A stretch of DNA of 64,000 nucleotides. Origin: Anaerolineae bacterium. Lineage in GTDB: Bacteria; Chloroflexota; Anaerolineae; Aggregatilineales; J027. Position numbers and translations under genes: made by a program. This document shows, one piece after another, positions 8,535 through 15,748 of this stretch. The stretch spans positions 43,296-107,295 of the forward strand of contig JAJTXY010000013.1 in NCBI GenBank assembly GCA_021463865.1. Reading direction: 5' to 3'. The notes under the pieces are model-generated. The model was not told the DNA's origin, ran no database searches, and worked only from the letters and a program-made list of their open reading frames with translations. Within the stretch, counting starts at the first letter, position 1, and each line of letters starts with the position of its first letter.

Positions 8535-10925
8535 ATGTTTAATCCCGCCGACTATGGCCTGACCCTTGAAGAACTTCCTGCATGGATGCGTCCACGTCCA
8601 CGCGGGATAGATTGGCCTCTATTGGCGGTCTTAGCGTGTTGTCTGATTGTTGTATGGCCCTTGATTATCAATAGTGGCCTGCCCAATTCCCCTGAAGCCT
8701 TGCTTGAAATGCACCGCATCTATTCAGTCTCCCAAAGTATCCAAGCGGGTGACTTTTATCCCCGTTGGGCACCCGATTTCACTTATGGCTATGGCTCACC
8801 CATTTTCAATTACCTCGCCCCGATGCCCTACTATGTCGGGGGCCTCCACGTCACTATCGCGCAAGCCGAGCCTGAAACCAGTTTTAAGGTTCTGCTGATT
8901 TTGAGCATTTTTACGGGTGGGGTTGGATTATTTGGTTTTATCCGTCAGCGGTGGGGGGCAGTCGCAGGGGTCGTCGGCACGGTGATTTTTCTGTTTTCCC
9001 CCTATACCTTGCAAACCGAACCCTACTTACATAGCAATCTTGGCACGGCATGGGCAGGGGCATGGTTTACTGTGGTGTTATGGGCCATTGACCGAGCTTT
9101 TCAATCCGGACGGGGGCGCGACTTACTTATTTTGGCCTTCACTGCTATGGCCCTGTTGCTCTCGGATGGAACCCTATCCCCTATTCTATTTGCAATTGCC
9201 GGGGGGTGGCTGCTGTGGATGATGCTGTTTAGTGCCAAGCCACTGCATTGGGAAATCACGATGGGCGGTTTTTTGTTGGGGCTGACCCTCGCCGCGTTTT
9301 ATTGGATGCCCGCCTTCTTAGAAAAAGATGCTATTCAATGGCAGACGGTGGCATCCTATCCCGCCGATTACGTCGCACCGAATACGATCAGCGACCTTTT
9401 AGTGCCCCTCCCACCCCTCGATCAATCGGCTCTCAATACGCCGATACGCTTTAATCTCGGCCTTGCTACATGGGTGCTGGCGGTTTTTGGGGGGATATGG
9501 ATGGTGATTGGTTTCGTGCGCCGACTGCGTAAACGGACAACGTTCTTAAAATCGCCAGAAGTTGTGTCTTTCTTCATCCCGATTGTCATGATTCTCAGTG
9601 GTCTGATTTTGGACGATTCGCTGTGGGGGAATGGATTTGAAGCGCTTCAGCCGATGGACTTGCTTGGTGTATTAACGCTTGCATGTGCAATTCTGGCTAC
9701 GCAGGTAATGGTCATGATCGAGCAGCTATTGCATCGGCCTATCATGCGTTATGCGGGAGGTGCCATTTTAGTATTGGTGTTGGTCATTTCGTCAGCGCCA
9801 GCCTTTTACGCACCTAGCTTTCGCCCCATCGAAGCGCCCTTTACCGTCAACAGCCTGTTTGAGTTGGAACTGCGCGGTCATGCGTTGGGCACATTTCGAC
9901 ATGGCTATATGCTACCCAAACAGGCCGCCATTTTGCCTGAACCCTCTACCGCCTTACTCAATTCCTATAACAAAGAGCGCATTTTTAAAGTGCAAACCGA
10001 AAGCCTGCCGCCGTATAGTTTAGTCTCGGTCAATGCCCATGATCCCACTCTCGACGATTTTGGCATTGAAACCCGCCAAGCGACGGACGTGGTAATTTTG
10101 ACACTCAACTATCCCGGTTGGCAGGCCGAACTCAATGACCGACCTGTATCTATTGAGAGTGTTCCCACAACAGGCCTTATCCGTATCCCGCTTGAAGCCG
10201 GGTCAAATGATGTAGTGATTCGTTTTGGCAATACCGCCGTTCGCCAATGGGCCACTATCATGAGTCTATTTAGCCTTATTTTGATTGGTGGCTTGACCTA
10301 TTGGCTCGATCGCCGTCGCCCCCCCCAAGAACCCGACTACACCACCTCTTGGCTATGGGGTTTTGGCGCGGAACAAAAATGGCTGTTGGCCTTGATCGCT
10401 CTCCCGCTTATTGGCATGAGCATCTGTTTTCGGGCGAATCCATCGCTGATTACCGAAACATCGCCAAGCAGCAGCCCGCCCGCCGGAGCAACGCCACTGC
10501 GTTTAATCGTGGATGGCGGCATTGGTTTTTTGGGCTATGAGTTCGACAATAGCGTAAATGCTGGCGATACCCTGAATCTGTATGCCTATTGGCGGGCAAA
10601 TCGGCCTAATCTGCCGAACTATCAGGTGGCAATACAGGTTTTAGAATCCCGTACCGATACCATTGTGAGCGAAACCCGCTATCGCCACCCTGCCAATTGG
10701 CCCACCAACCTTTGGCCCACCGAGGGATATATCACCAGCATCTACCAACTGCAATTGCCCGATGATCTGCCTTCAGGCACTTATGAAATTGCTTTGCAGG
10801 TCGAATCATGTGACCGAATTGATTTGCAGCCGTGCGAAAATGCAGTGGCGCGAAATATTTTTAACCTAAAAGGGGCAGTGGGTTCGAAAATTGTCCTGCC
10901 AAGTCCGCTTACAGTTCAAAATTGA
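8535..10925 (+). CDS. Large polytopic membrane protein, PTPS-related/GT-C glycosyltransferase-like
   Basis: The protein has 796 residues. Hydrophobic segments begin at about 28-46 and recur through about residue 420, with two more near 580 and 630. The region after the first helix, 'HRIYSVSQSIQAGDFYPRWAPDFTYGYGSPIFNYLAPMPYY', is typical of the '6-pyruvoyl-tetrahydropterin synthase-related' membrane family (PF10131-like), which resembles GT-C glycosyltransferases. The C-terminal 150 residues form a soluble beta-rich region ('FDNSVNAGDTLNLYAYWRAN') often found in Chloroflexota homologues, probably extracytoplasmic. The role in envelope glycan or glycoprotein synthesis is inferred; the substrate is unknown. 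Confidence 0.65.
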   Translation: MFNPADYGLTLEELPAWMRPRPRGIDWPLLAVLACCLIVVWPLIINSGLPNSPEALLEMHRIYSVSQSIQAGDFYPRWAPDFTYGYGSPIFNYLAPMPYYVGGLHVTIAQAEPETSFKVLLILSIFTGGVGLFGFIRQRWGAVAGVVGTVIFLFSPYTLQTEPYLHSNLGTAWAGAWFTVVLWAIDRAFQSGRGRDLLILAFTAMALLLSDGTLSPILFAIAGGWLLWMMLFSAKPLHWEITMGGFLLGLTLAAFYWMPAFLEKDAIQWQTVASYPADYVAPNTISDLLVPLPPLDQSALNTPIRFNLGLATWVLAVFGGIWMVIGFVRRLRKRTTFLKSPEVVSFFIPIVMILSGLILDDSLWGNGFEALQPMDLLGVLTLACAILATQVMVMIEQLLHRPIMRYAGGAILVLVLVISSAPAFYAPSFRPIEAPFTVNSLFELELRGHALGTFRHGYMLPKQAAILPEPSTALLNSYNKERIFKVQTESLPPYSLVSVNAHDPTLDDFGIETRQATDVVILTLNYPGWQAELNDRPVSIESVPTTGLIRIPLEAGSNDVVIRFGNTAVRQWATIMSLFSLILIGGLTYWLDRRRPPQEPDYTTSWLWGFGAEQKWLLALIALPLIGMSICFRANPSLITETSPSSSPPAGATPLRLIVDGGIGFLGYEFDNSVNAGDTLNLYAYWRANRPNLPNYQVAIQVLESRTDTIVSETRYRHPANWPTNLWPTEGYITSIYQLQLPDDLPSGTYEIALQVESCDRIDLQPCENAVARNIFNLKGAVGSKIVLPSPLTVQN

Positions 10926-10957
10926 ATGCCTCATATGATTTCTACAGGGATAAAATT

Positions 10958-10985
10958 TTGCGACATAACGTGGGGGGACTATAAT
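10958..10985 (+). promoter_or_regulatory. Candidate promoter for the TPR/URO-D/rsmD operon
   Basis: TTGCGA (10958-10963) and a perfect TATAAT (10980-10985) are separated by 16 bases, about 60 bases before the TPR start. Confidence 0.6.
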
Positions 10986-11044
10986 TTCGTCAATGCTTCA
11001 GTTTAAATATCTTTTTGAACGTTGAAAAAAGGAGCGACCTTTTT

Positions 11045-11374
11045 ATGACCGACCAAGTAAAAACCTCGGGGGCAGTTACCGAAAGCATCCAAAAGCTGAT
11101 TGGAGATGCTTGGCGAGCGCACCGTCAGGGTCAACATGAGACCGCCCTTAATATTTTTCGGCAGGTATTGTCGCTTGAAAATAACAATGTGGATGCACTG
11201 TATGGCTTAGGGTTGGTGCTCAAGAATTCAGGTGACACTGCCCATGCTCGTGAAACCTTTTCGAAATTACAAGAAATGCTGAAAGAATTACAAAGCCAAG
11301 AAGATGCCGGTGCGCCGGGTCGTTATTACATGCTCAACAACATGGTGCGCCAACAACTGCGCCAACTCGGGTGA
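11045..11374 (+). CDS. Small TPR-repeat protein
   Basis: The ATG at 11045 follows GGAG (11031-11034) by ten bases and gives 109 residues; an upstream in-frame TTG at 11015 lies before that ribosome-binding site and is rejected. About residues 15-85 form tetratricopeptide helices ('AWRAHRQGQHETALNIFRQVLSLENNNVDALYGLGLVLKNSGDTAHARETF'). TPRs mediate protein-protein contacts; the partner is unknown. The stop overlaps the start of the URO-D-like gene (TGATG), so the two are translationally coupled and form an operon with rsmD. Confidence 0.8.
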   Translation: MTDQVKTSGAVTESIQKLIGDAWRAHRQGQHETALNIFRQVLSLENNNVDALYGLGLVLKNSGDTAHARETFSKLQEMLKELQSQEDAGAPGRYYMLNNMVRQQLRQLG

Positions 11375-12378
11375 TGATGACACTTACCAAACGTGAGCGC
11401 CTAGAAAAAACCATTGCGGGCGAAGCGACGGATCGAGTGCCAGTGGCCTTATGGCGTCACTGGCCCGGTGATGACCAGCGCCCTGCCGACTTAGTACAAG
11501 CCTGCCTAGATTTCCAAAAACAGTGGGATTTTGACTTTATTAAAATCACCCCCGCTTCCAATTACAGTGTGACCGACTACGGCGTCCAAGATCGCTGGGT
11601 TGGTCATATCGAAGGCACGCGAGAAACTACCAAGCGCGTGGTGGAGCGATCAGTGGATTGGACAACGCTGCGGGCGCTCGACCCCAAAAAAGGCAGCCTC
11701 GGTCAGCAGATTGAAACCGTGCGGCTCATGCAAGAAGGGCTAAAGGGTAACGTCCCGTATATCCAGACCATTTTTAGCCCGCTGGCCCAAGCCAAACACG
11801 TCGCAGGGAATGATCTTCTGATTGAGCATCTCCGCACCGCACCCGAACGCCTTAAAACAGGCCTCAATATGATTACAGAAAACACGCTGCGCTTTATCGA
11901 AGCGATGCAGCATTCCGGGGTCGCGGGTATTTTTTATGCCATCCAACATGCCAGCCTTGCCCAAATGACGGTCAAAGAATATGAGGAATTTGGCCGCCCC
12001 TACGACCTGCAAATTCTGAATGCCCTGCCAAAAAGCTGGTGGCTAAATGTCGTACATCTACATGGCCCGCTACCAATGTTTGAGACGATTGCCACCTATC
12101 CGGTACAGGTTATCAATTGGCATGACCGCGAAACCGAACCAAACCTAGCATTGGGCAAACTGAAATTTCAGGGGGCGGTCTGTGGTGGATTGGGGCGTAT
12201 GGATATGCACAATGGCAATCCGGGAGGGGTCAAGGAACAGGCCCGTGAAGCCTTTGACCTGACGAACCGCCGCCGCCTAATTTTGTCTACGGGTTGTGTC
12301 ATTATGACCACCACCCCCCAATCGAATATCCGTGCCGCGCGTGAATCGGTTGAAGCCACACGGGGAGTGATGTCATGA
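11374..12378 (+). CDS. Uroporphyrinogen decarboxylase-like family protein
   Basis: The protein has 334 residues from the ATG at 11374 (a GTG at 11371 and ATG at 11377 are alternatives). It has the URO-D/methyltransferase TIM-barrel pattern: 'LTKRERLEKTIAGEATDRVPVALWRHWP' at the N-terminus, then 'DFDFIKITPASNYSVTDYG', and the C-terminal 'AVCGGLGRMDMHNG' and 'LILSTGCVIMTTTPQSNI'. True HemE uses Arg residues and one Asp in the N-terminal motif. This protein looks like the divergent branch whose members are often corrinoid or other methyltransferases, so a haem role is not assumed. It overlaps rsmD by four bases (ATGA). Confidence 0.75.
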   Translation: MMTLTKRERLEKTIAGEATDRVPVALWRHWPGDDQRPADLVQACLDFQKQWDFDFIKITPASNYSVTDYGVQDRWVGHIEGTRETTKRVVERSVDWTTLRALDPKKGSLGQQIETVRLMQEGLKGNVPYIQTIFSPLAQAKHVAGNDLLIEHLRTAPERLKTGLNMITENTLRFIEAMQHSGVAGIFYAIQHASLAQMTVKEYEEFGRPYDLQILNALPKSWWLNVVHLHGPLPMFETIATYPVQVINWHDRETEPNLALGKLKFQGAVCGGLGRMDMHNGNPGGVKEQAREAFDLTNRRRLILSTGCVIMTTTPQSNIRAARESVEATRGVMS

Positions 12379-12977
12379 GCCATCGGGTCATAGCAGGCAT
12401 CGCCAAAGGCCGCAAACTTAAAATGGTGCCCGGTGAAGGCACACGCCCAATTATGGATCGTGTTAAGGAAGCCCTATTTAGCATTTTGGGTGGGAATGTG
12501 CCGGAAGCCAGTATTTTGGATTTATTTGCCGGGACGGGCGCAGTCGGCATTGAAGCCCTTAGCCGGGGAGCCTCATTCGCCCGGTTCATTGACCGCGACA
12601 AGGCTGCCATCCGCACCGTTCAGGAAAATCTGGTAACCTGCCGCTTTACCGATAAAGCCGATGTGCTGCATACCGACGCACTGCTTTATCTGGAACGCGA
12701 AAACCCGACCCCCTTTGAGATTGTCTATATTGCGCCGCCGCAATATAAAGCGATTTGGAAAGAGGCCCTCCTAAAATTGGATGCCCACCCCCAACATCTT
12801 GCCCCGGATGCGCTGGTGATCGTCCAGATTGATCCCAAAGAGCGTGAAGACCTGCCGCTGCAAAACTTAACCCTCTATGATGAACGACGCTATGCCAGTA
12901 CCCTTCTCATGTTCTTTGAATATATAACTCCTGAAGATCGTGAAGCCGACGCGGCCATAAGCGAGTCTGAGCATTAG
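12375..12977 (+). CDS. rsmD: 16S rRNA (guanine966-N2)-methyltransferase RsmD-like
   Basis: RsmD methylates G966 of 16S rRNA with S-adenosylmethionine. The 200 residues show the family start 'HRVIAGIAKGRKLKMVPGEGTRPIMDRVKEALFSIL', the SAM-binding 'ILDLFAGTGAVGIEALSRGA' (about 43-62) and 'RFIDRDKAAIRTVQENL'. The catalytic N-methyltransferase motif, normally D/N-P-P-Y/F, reads IAPPQY near residue 116, so the first acidic or amide residue is Ala. I believe related sequences with APPQ exist in this lineage, but activity should be treated as likely rather than certain. It is the last gene of the TPR/URO-D operon. Confidence 0.85.
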   Translation: MSHRVIAGIAKGRKLKMVPGEGTRPIMDRVKEALFSILGGNVPEASILDLFAGTGAVGIEALSRGASFARFIDRDKAAIRTVQENLVTCRFTDKADVLHTDALLYLERENPTPFEIVYIAPPQYKAIWKEALLKLDAHPQHLAPDALVIVQIDPKEREDLPLQNLTLYDERRYASTLLMFFEYITPEDREADAAISESEH

Positions 12978-13004
12978 AAGGAATTTAGCGCTTGCTTAGA
13001 GTCT

Positions 13005-13044
13005 GCTATTTTAATTGACCCGTCAAAATAGCGAATTGTATAAT
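13005..13044 (+). promoter_or_regulatory. tadA promoter with overlapping palindrome
   Basis: TTGACC (13015-13020) and TATAAT (13039-13044) are 18 bases apart. A perfect 8-bp inverted repeat, GCTATTTT (13005-13012) and AAAATAGC (13025-13032), brackets the -35 box and could be an operator. The -10 box overlaps the first possible tadA ATG (13043). Confidence 0.55.
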
Positions 13045-13054
13045 GAATGGGATT

Positions 13055-13516
13055 ATGGACGACGAGTTTTGGATGCGCCTTGCACTAGATGAGGCCCGCC
13101 TCGCCCAAGCACATGGGGACGTGCCGGTTGGTGCGATAGCGGTACATCATGGTGAGGTCATTGGCAAGGGACATAACTGCCGTGAAGTGGATCATGATCC
13201 TACTTCCCATGCGGAAATGTTCGCTCTCCGTGAAGCGTCCCAAGTGATTGGTCACTGGCGCTTAGAAGATGTGACACTCTATTGTACTTTGGAACCATGC
13301 GTGATGTGTGCCGGGGCGATAGTGTTGGCAAGACTGCCCAAGCTGGTCTTTGCTACCACTGACCCAAAGGCCGGAGCGGGTGGAAGTGTCTTTGACCTCC
13401 TGAATCATCCGCGCCTAAACCATCGCGTTGAAGTCCAAAGCGGCATCCTACGGGACGAAGCGGCTGCACTTTTGGTCAACTTTTTTGCAGAACTCCGTTC
13501 ACAAGGGCAAAAATGA
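13055..13516 (+). CDS. tadA: tRNA-specific adenosine deaminase
   Basis: TadA converts A34 to inosine in the anticodon of tRNA-Arg(ACG), using zinc. The deaminase motifs are SHAEMFALREA (zinc His plus catalytic Glu) and EPCVMCAG (two zinc Cys), with the N-terminal 'MRLALDEARLAQAHGDVPVGAI'. An ATG at 13043 is in frame, but it lies inside the TATAAT of the best promoter. Transcription should start near 13051, so the ATG at 13055 (153 residues) is preferred and the mRNA may be nearly leaderless. The 3' end overlaps the promoter of the downstream tRNA gene. Confidence 0.93.
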   Translation: MDDEFWMRLALDEARLAQAHGDVPVGAIAVHHGEVIGKGHNCREVDHDPTSHAEMFALREASQVIGHWRLEDVTLYCTLEPCVMCAGAIVLARLPKLVFATTDPKAGAGGSVFDLLNHPRLNHRVEVQSGILRDEAAALLVNFFAELRSQGQK

Positions 13517-13525
13517 GTGTATAAT
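13498..13525 (+). promoter_or_regulatory. Promoter for tRNA-Ser
   Basis: TTCACA (13498-13503) and TATAAT (13520-13525), 16 bases apart, lie at the tadA 3' end about 44 bases before the tRNA. Confidence 0.6.
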
Positions 13526-13568
13526 AGCTAGAGTTTGGAACAAGTCTTCCACACTCGACCTATATCAC

Positions 13569-13659
<91 letters not shown>

Positions 13660-13664
13660 AGAAG

Positions 13665-13687
13665 ATCGCCATAGTCGGCGATTTTTT
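13665..13687 (+). terminator. Rho-independent terminator of tRNA-Ser
   Basis: The stem ATCGCC (13665-13670)/GGCGAT (13677-13682) has a six-base loop and runs into six T residues (13682-13687), starting six bases after the tRNA CCA. Confidence 0.85.
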
Positions 13688-13730
13688 GTTTCTATAGGTA
13701 ACGTCGTATTGGAAGCGGTTTCTGGTTACA

Positions 13731-14504
13731 ATGCGCCTTTCAACATCGTTCAAGTTATCCAAGCCAACCCTCCCCTATACCCTATTAGGGATATTTTTGT
13801 GCTTGGTCCTGTTGACCAGTATAACCTGTATCGTGACTGATTTTATGTTTTTAGGCGATGTCACGTCGTCGGATTCGGCTGAACAGCAACTCCCCAATTC
13901 CATACCCAGCCTTGCCGACACACGCAATATTTTTGATGAATACCCCCCCCTGCCAGACAATCAGATGGGACTACTACCCTCAGTCACACGGCAGATGGCC
14001 CAAGTGACGGTGCGCGGCGCCCAAAACGCGAAAGTGACAGTGGTCGAAATTGGCTCCTATGGGTGTTCAGTCTGTCGGCGGCTGCATCGGCGCGGGCTAT
14101 TGGATGAACTGCAAGCCCAGTATCCCGATGATGTGCGAGTGGCGTTTGTCAGTTGGCCGACCACCCAATGGAACGATAAAGTAGCAACCGAAGCTGCCTT
14201 CTGCGCCCTCGAGCAAGGGCATGATGCGTTTATGGCCTATCATGATGCTGTGTTTAGCCTAAGTGATGAGGAATATTATGCCTATTCCGATATTGCCCCA
14301 TTTCTGGAATTGGCTCAAACGCTAGACCTGAATACTGAGGATTTTTCAGGTTGTCTATTCAGTGGCAAGTATCGCAACATCGTATTTTCATTGATTGAGG
14401 CAGGCACGGAGTTGGGGCTGCGCGGCACACCCACCTTCTTTGTCAATGGTGTTGCCGTCTCCTATCAAGACCTTGAAGCTGCTGTCCAAGCCGCCCTCCA
14501 ATGA
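13731..14504 (+). CDS. Membrane-anchored DsbA-like thiol-disulfide oxidoreductase
   Basis: The protein has 257 residues. One N-terminal membrane helix (about 16-36) anchors it. After a low-complexity linker, a DsbA-type thioredoxin domain begins near residue 90 with 'VTVVEIGSYGCSVCRRLHRRG'; the redox motif CSVC lies at about 112-115. The helical insertion ('EAAFCALEQGHDAFMAYHDAVF') and the cis-proline segment 'GLRGTPTFFVNGVAV' follow. It should act outside the membrane in disulfide formation or exchange. No partner (DsbB/VKOR) lies in the window. No convincing ribosome-binding site precedes the ATG, but the membrane helix supports this start. Confidence 0.85.
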   Translation: MRLSTSFKLSKPTLPYTLLGIFLCLVLLTSITCIVTDFMFLGDVTSSDSAEQQLPNSIPSLADTRNIFDEYPPLPDNQMGLLPSVTRQMAQVTVRGAQNAKVTVVEIGSYGCSVCRRLHRRGLLDELQAQYPDDVRVAFVSWPTTQWNDKVATEAAFCALEQGHDAFMAYHDAVFSLSDEEYYAYSDIAPFLELAQTLDLNTEDFSGCLFSGKYRNIVFSLIEAGTELGLRGTPTFFVNGVAVSYQDLEAAVQAALQ

Positions 14505-14573
14505 AACTGTGTAACGTCTGTCTGTTTTGAGGCGTCTAATCAGTGGAAGCCATTGATTAAACGAAGGACACAC

Positions 14574-15146
14574 ATGGATATACAGACCCTTTTGCAAGAA
14601 CGCCAAGAAAAGGATGCCTTCTTCAAAAGCCATCCCTATTCACCCCTGACCCCCGAACAGCAGGCGCTTTTTACCCATTTGGACTACTTTGAGCCCAATC
14701 CGGCCCTCGACCTCATCCTTGAGGCCGAAGAGTTTGCCGAAAAAACCAACGTCAAAATGCAGACCTCGACAGGGGAAATCCGCTGGTATCAAAAATGGGG
14801 TAAATTGCGTTTTGAGATCGAGGAGCAGTTGGTTGAATTAACCCTCTTTTACAGTCCAGAGCAGGGTTATTTTTTCCTACCTTTCATGGATGCCACCAGC
14901 GGCGTCGAGACCTATTCCGCCGGACGCTATCTTGACCCGGAATGGCTCGGTGGACACCGATTCCATGTCAATTTTAACATCGCCTATTCGCCCTACTGCG
15001 CCTTTAATGAACCCGCATCTTTGGCAATGCGGGCAGGACGGGAGCCGCGCACTTGGACATGCCCCATCCCGCCCCAAGAAAATAGGCTAAAAGTGGCGAT
15101 TCGCGCCGGTGAAAAACAACCCAATGGTGAGTGGGCTGAACATTAG
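14574..15146 (+). CDS. DUF1684 family protein
   Basis: The protein has 190 residues from the ATG at 14574, preceded by AAGGA; the earlier TTG at 14553 is rejected. The conserved DUF1684 blocks are present: 'RQEKDAFFKSHPYSPLTPEQQ', 'LPFMDATSGVETYSAGRYLD', 'VNFNIAYSPYCAFNE' and 'CPIPPQENRLKVAIRAGEK'. The family has no firmly established function and is probably cytoplasmic. The end overlaps the convergent GNAT gene by four bases. Confidence 0.85.
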   Translation: MDIQTLLQERQEKDAFFKSHPYSPLTPEQQALFTHLDYFEPNPALDLILEAEEFAEKTNVKMQTSTGEIRWYQKWGKLRFEIEEQLVELTLFYSPEQGYFFLPFMDATSGVETYSAGRYLDPEWLGGHRFHVNFNIAYSPYCAFNEPASLAMRAGREPRTWTCPIPPQENRLKVAIRAGEKQPNGEWAEH

Positions 15147-15676
15147 GTCAACTGCTTGTAATAAATCACCGTGTCGCAAAAGTCACCGTTTTCGATTTCG
15201 GCATAACGCGGAATGACCCCCACTTCAATATAGCCCATCTTGCGATACAGCGGTTCACCGGAATCGCCCCGACAGGTATCCAACACCAGCAGGGTACGCT
15301 TGGCAAGGTGGGCTTGATTTTCGAGTTCAGCCATCAACTGCTTTCCAATCCCCCGCCGCCGATAGGTCGAATGCACCAGTACCTTTTGCACCTCGGCGCG
15401 ATGGCGAGAATTTTGGCGCATGGCTAACTCCAATTGGGCCGACCCGACCATTTTGCCATCCAGCAGGGCGACAATCAAAATTCGCTTACCTGCTGCGACA
15501 TCGGCATGGACACCTGACCAATACTCGTGCGCTACAGCATCCCTAAGGGGTGGCAAAAATCCAACGGAAGCACCGCCGCCCACGCTGTCCTGCAATAATT
15601 CGATAAATTCTGGCAATGCCGCCGCGATTTGTTCTGCCGCCCAACGTGCAATCGTAACCATATCTGTTTCCCCCAT
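15143..15676 (-). CDS. GNAT-family N-acetyltransferase
   Basis: The protein has 177 residues. The acetyl-CoA-binding signature 'VHSTYRRRGIGKQLMAELENQA' lies near residues 108-130, followed by 'LVLDTCRGDSGEPLYRKMGYIEVG', typical of small-molecule GNATs. An internal ATG (15661, giving 172 residues) has a better spaced purine-rich ribosome-binding site (GGGGGA) and may be the true start. The gene lies downstream of rpoB on the same strand, but a strong hairpin terminator separates them. The substrate cannot be predicted. Confidence 0.85.
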   Translation of the reverse strand: MGETDMVTIARWAAEQIAAALPEFIELLQDSVGGGASVGFLPPLRDAVAHEYWSGVHADVAAGKRILIVALLDGKMVGSAQLELAMRQNSRHRAEVQKVLVHSTYRRRGIGKQLMAELENQAHLAKRTLLVLDTCRGDSGEPLYRKMGYIEVGVIPRYAEIENGDFCDTVIYYKQLT

Positions 15677-15686
15677 AAACTAAAAT

Positions 15687-15721
15687 GAAAAGGACAGGTC
15701 GCGTTGACCTGCCCTTTTTTT
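15687..15721 (-). terminator. Terminator of rpoB (possibly bidirectional)
   Basis: On the minus strand GGGCAGGTC (15713-15705) pairs with GACCTGTCC (15700-15692) with one G-U wobble and a five-base AACGC loop, then TTTTC. Seven T residues on the other side also give a usable plus-strand terminator. Confidence 0.75.
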
Positions 15722-15748
15722 GCCCCTGTTGTTGTCTACAGGGATGTT

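Noticed and set aside
11374..12378. Calling the URO-D-like gene hemE
   Set aside because: The N-terminal active-site pattern is divergent, and no other haem gene is nearby; the family includes many methyltransferases.
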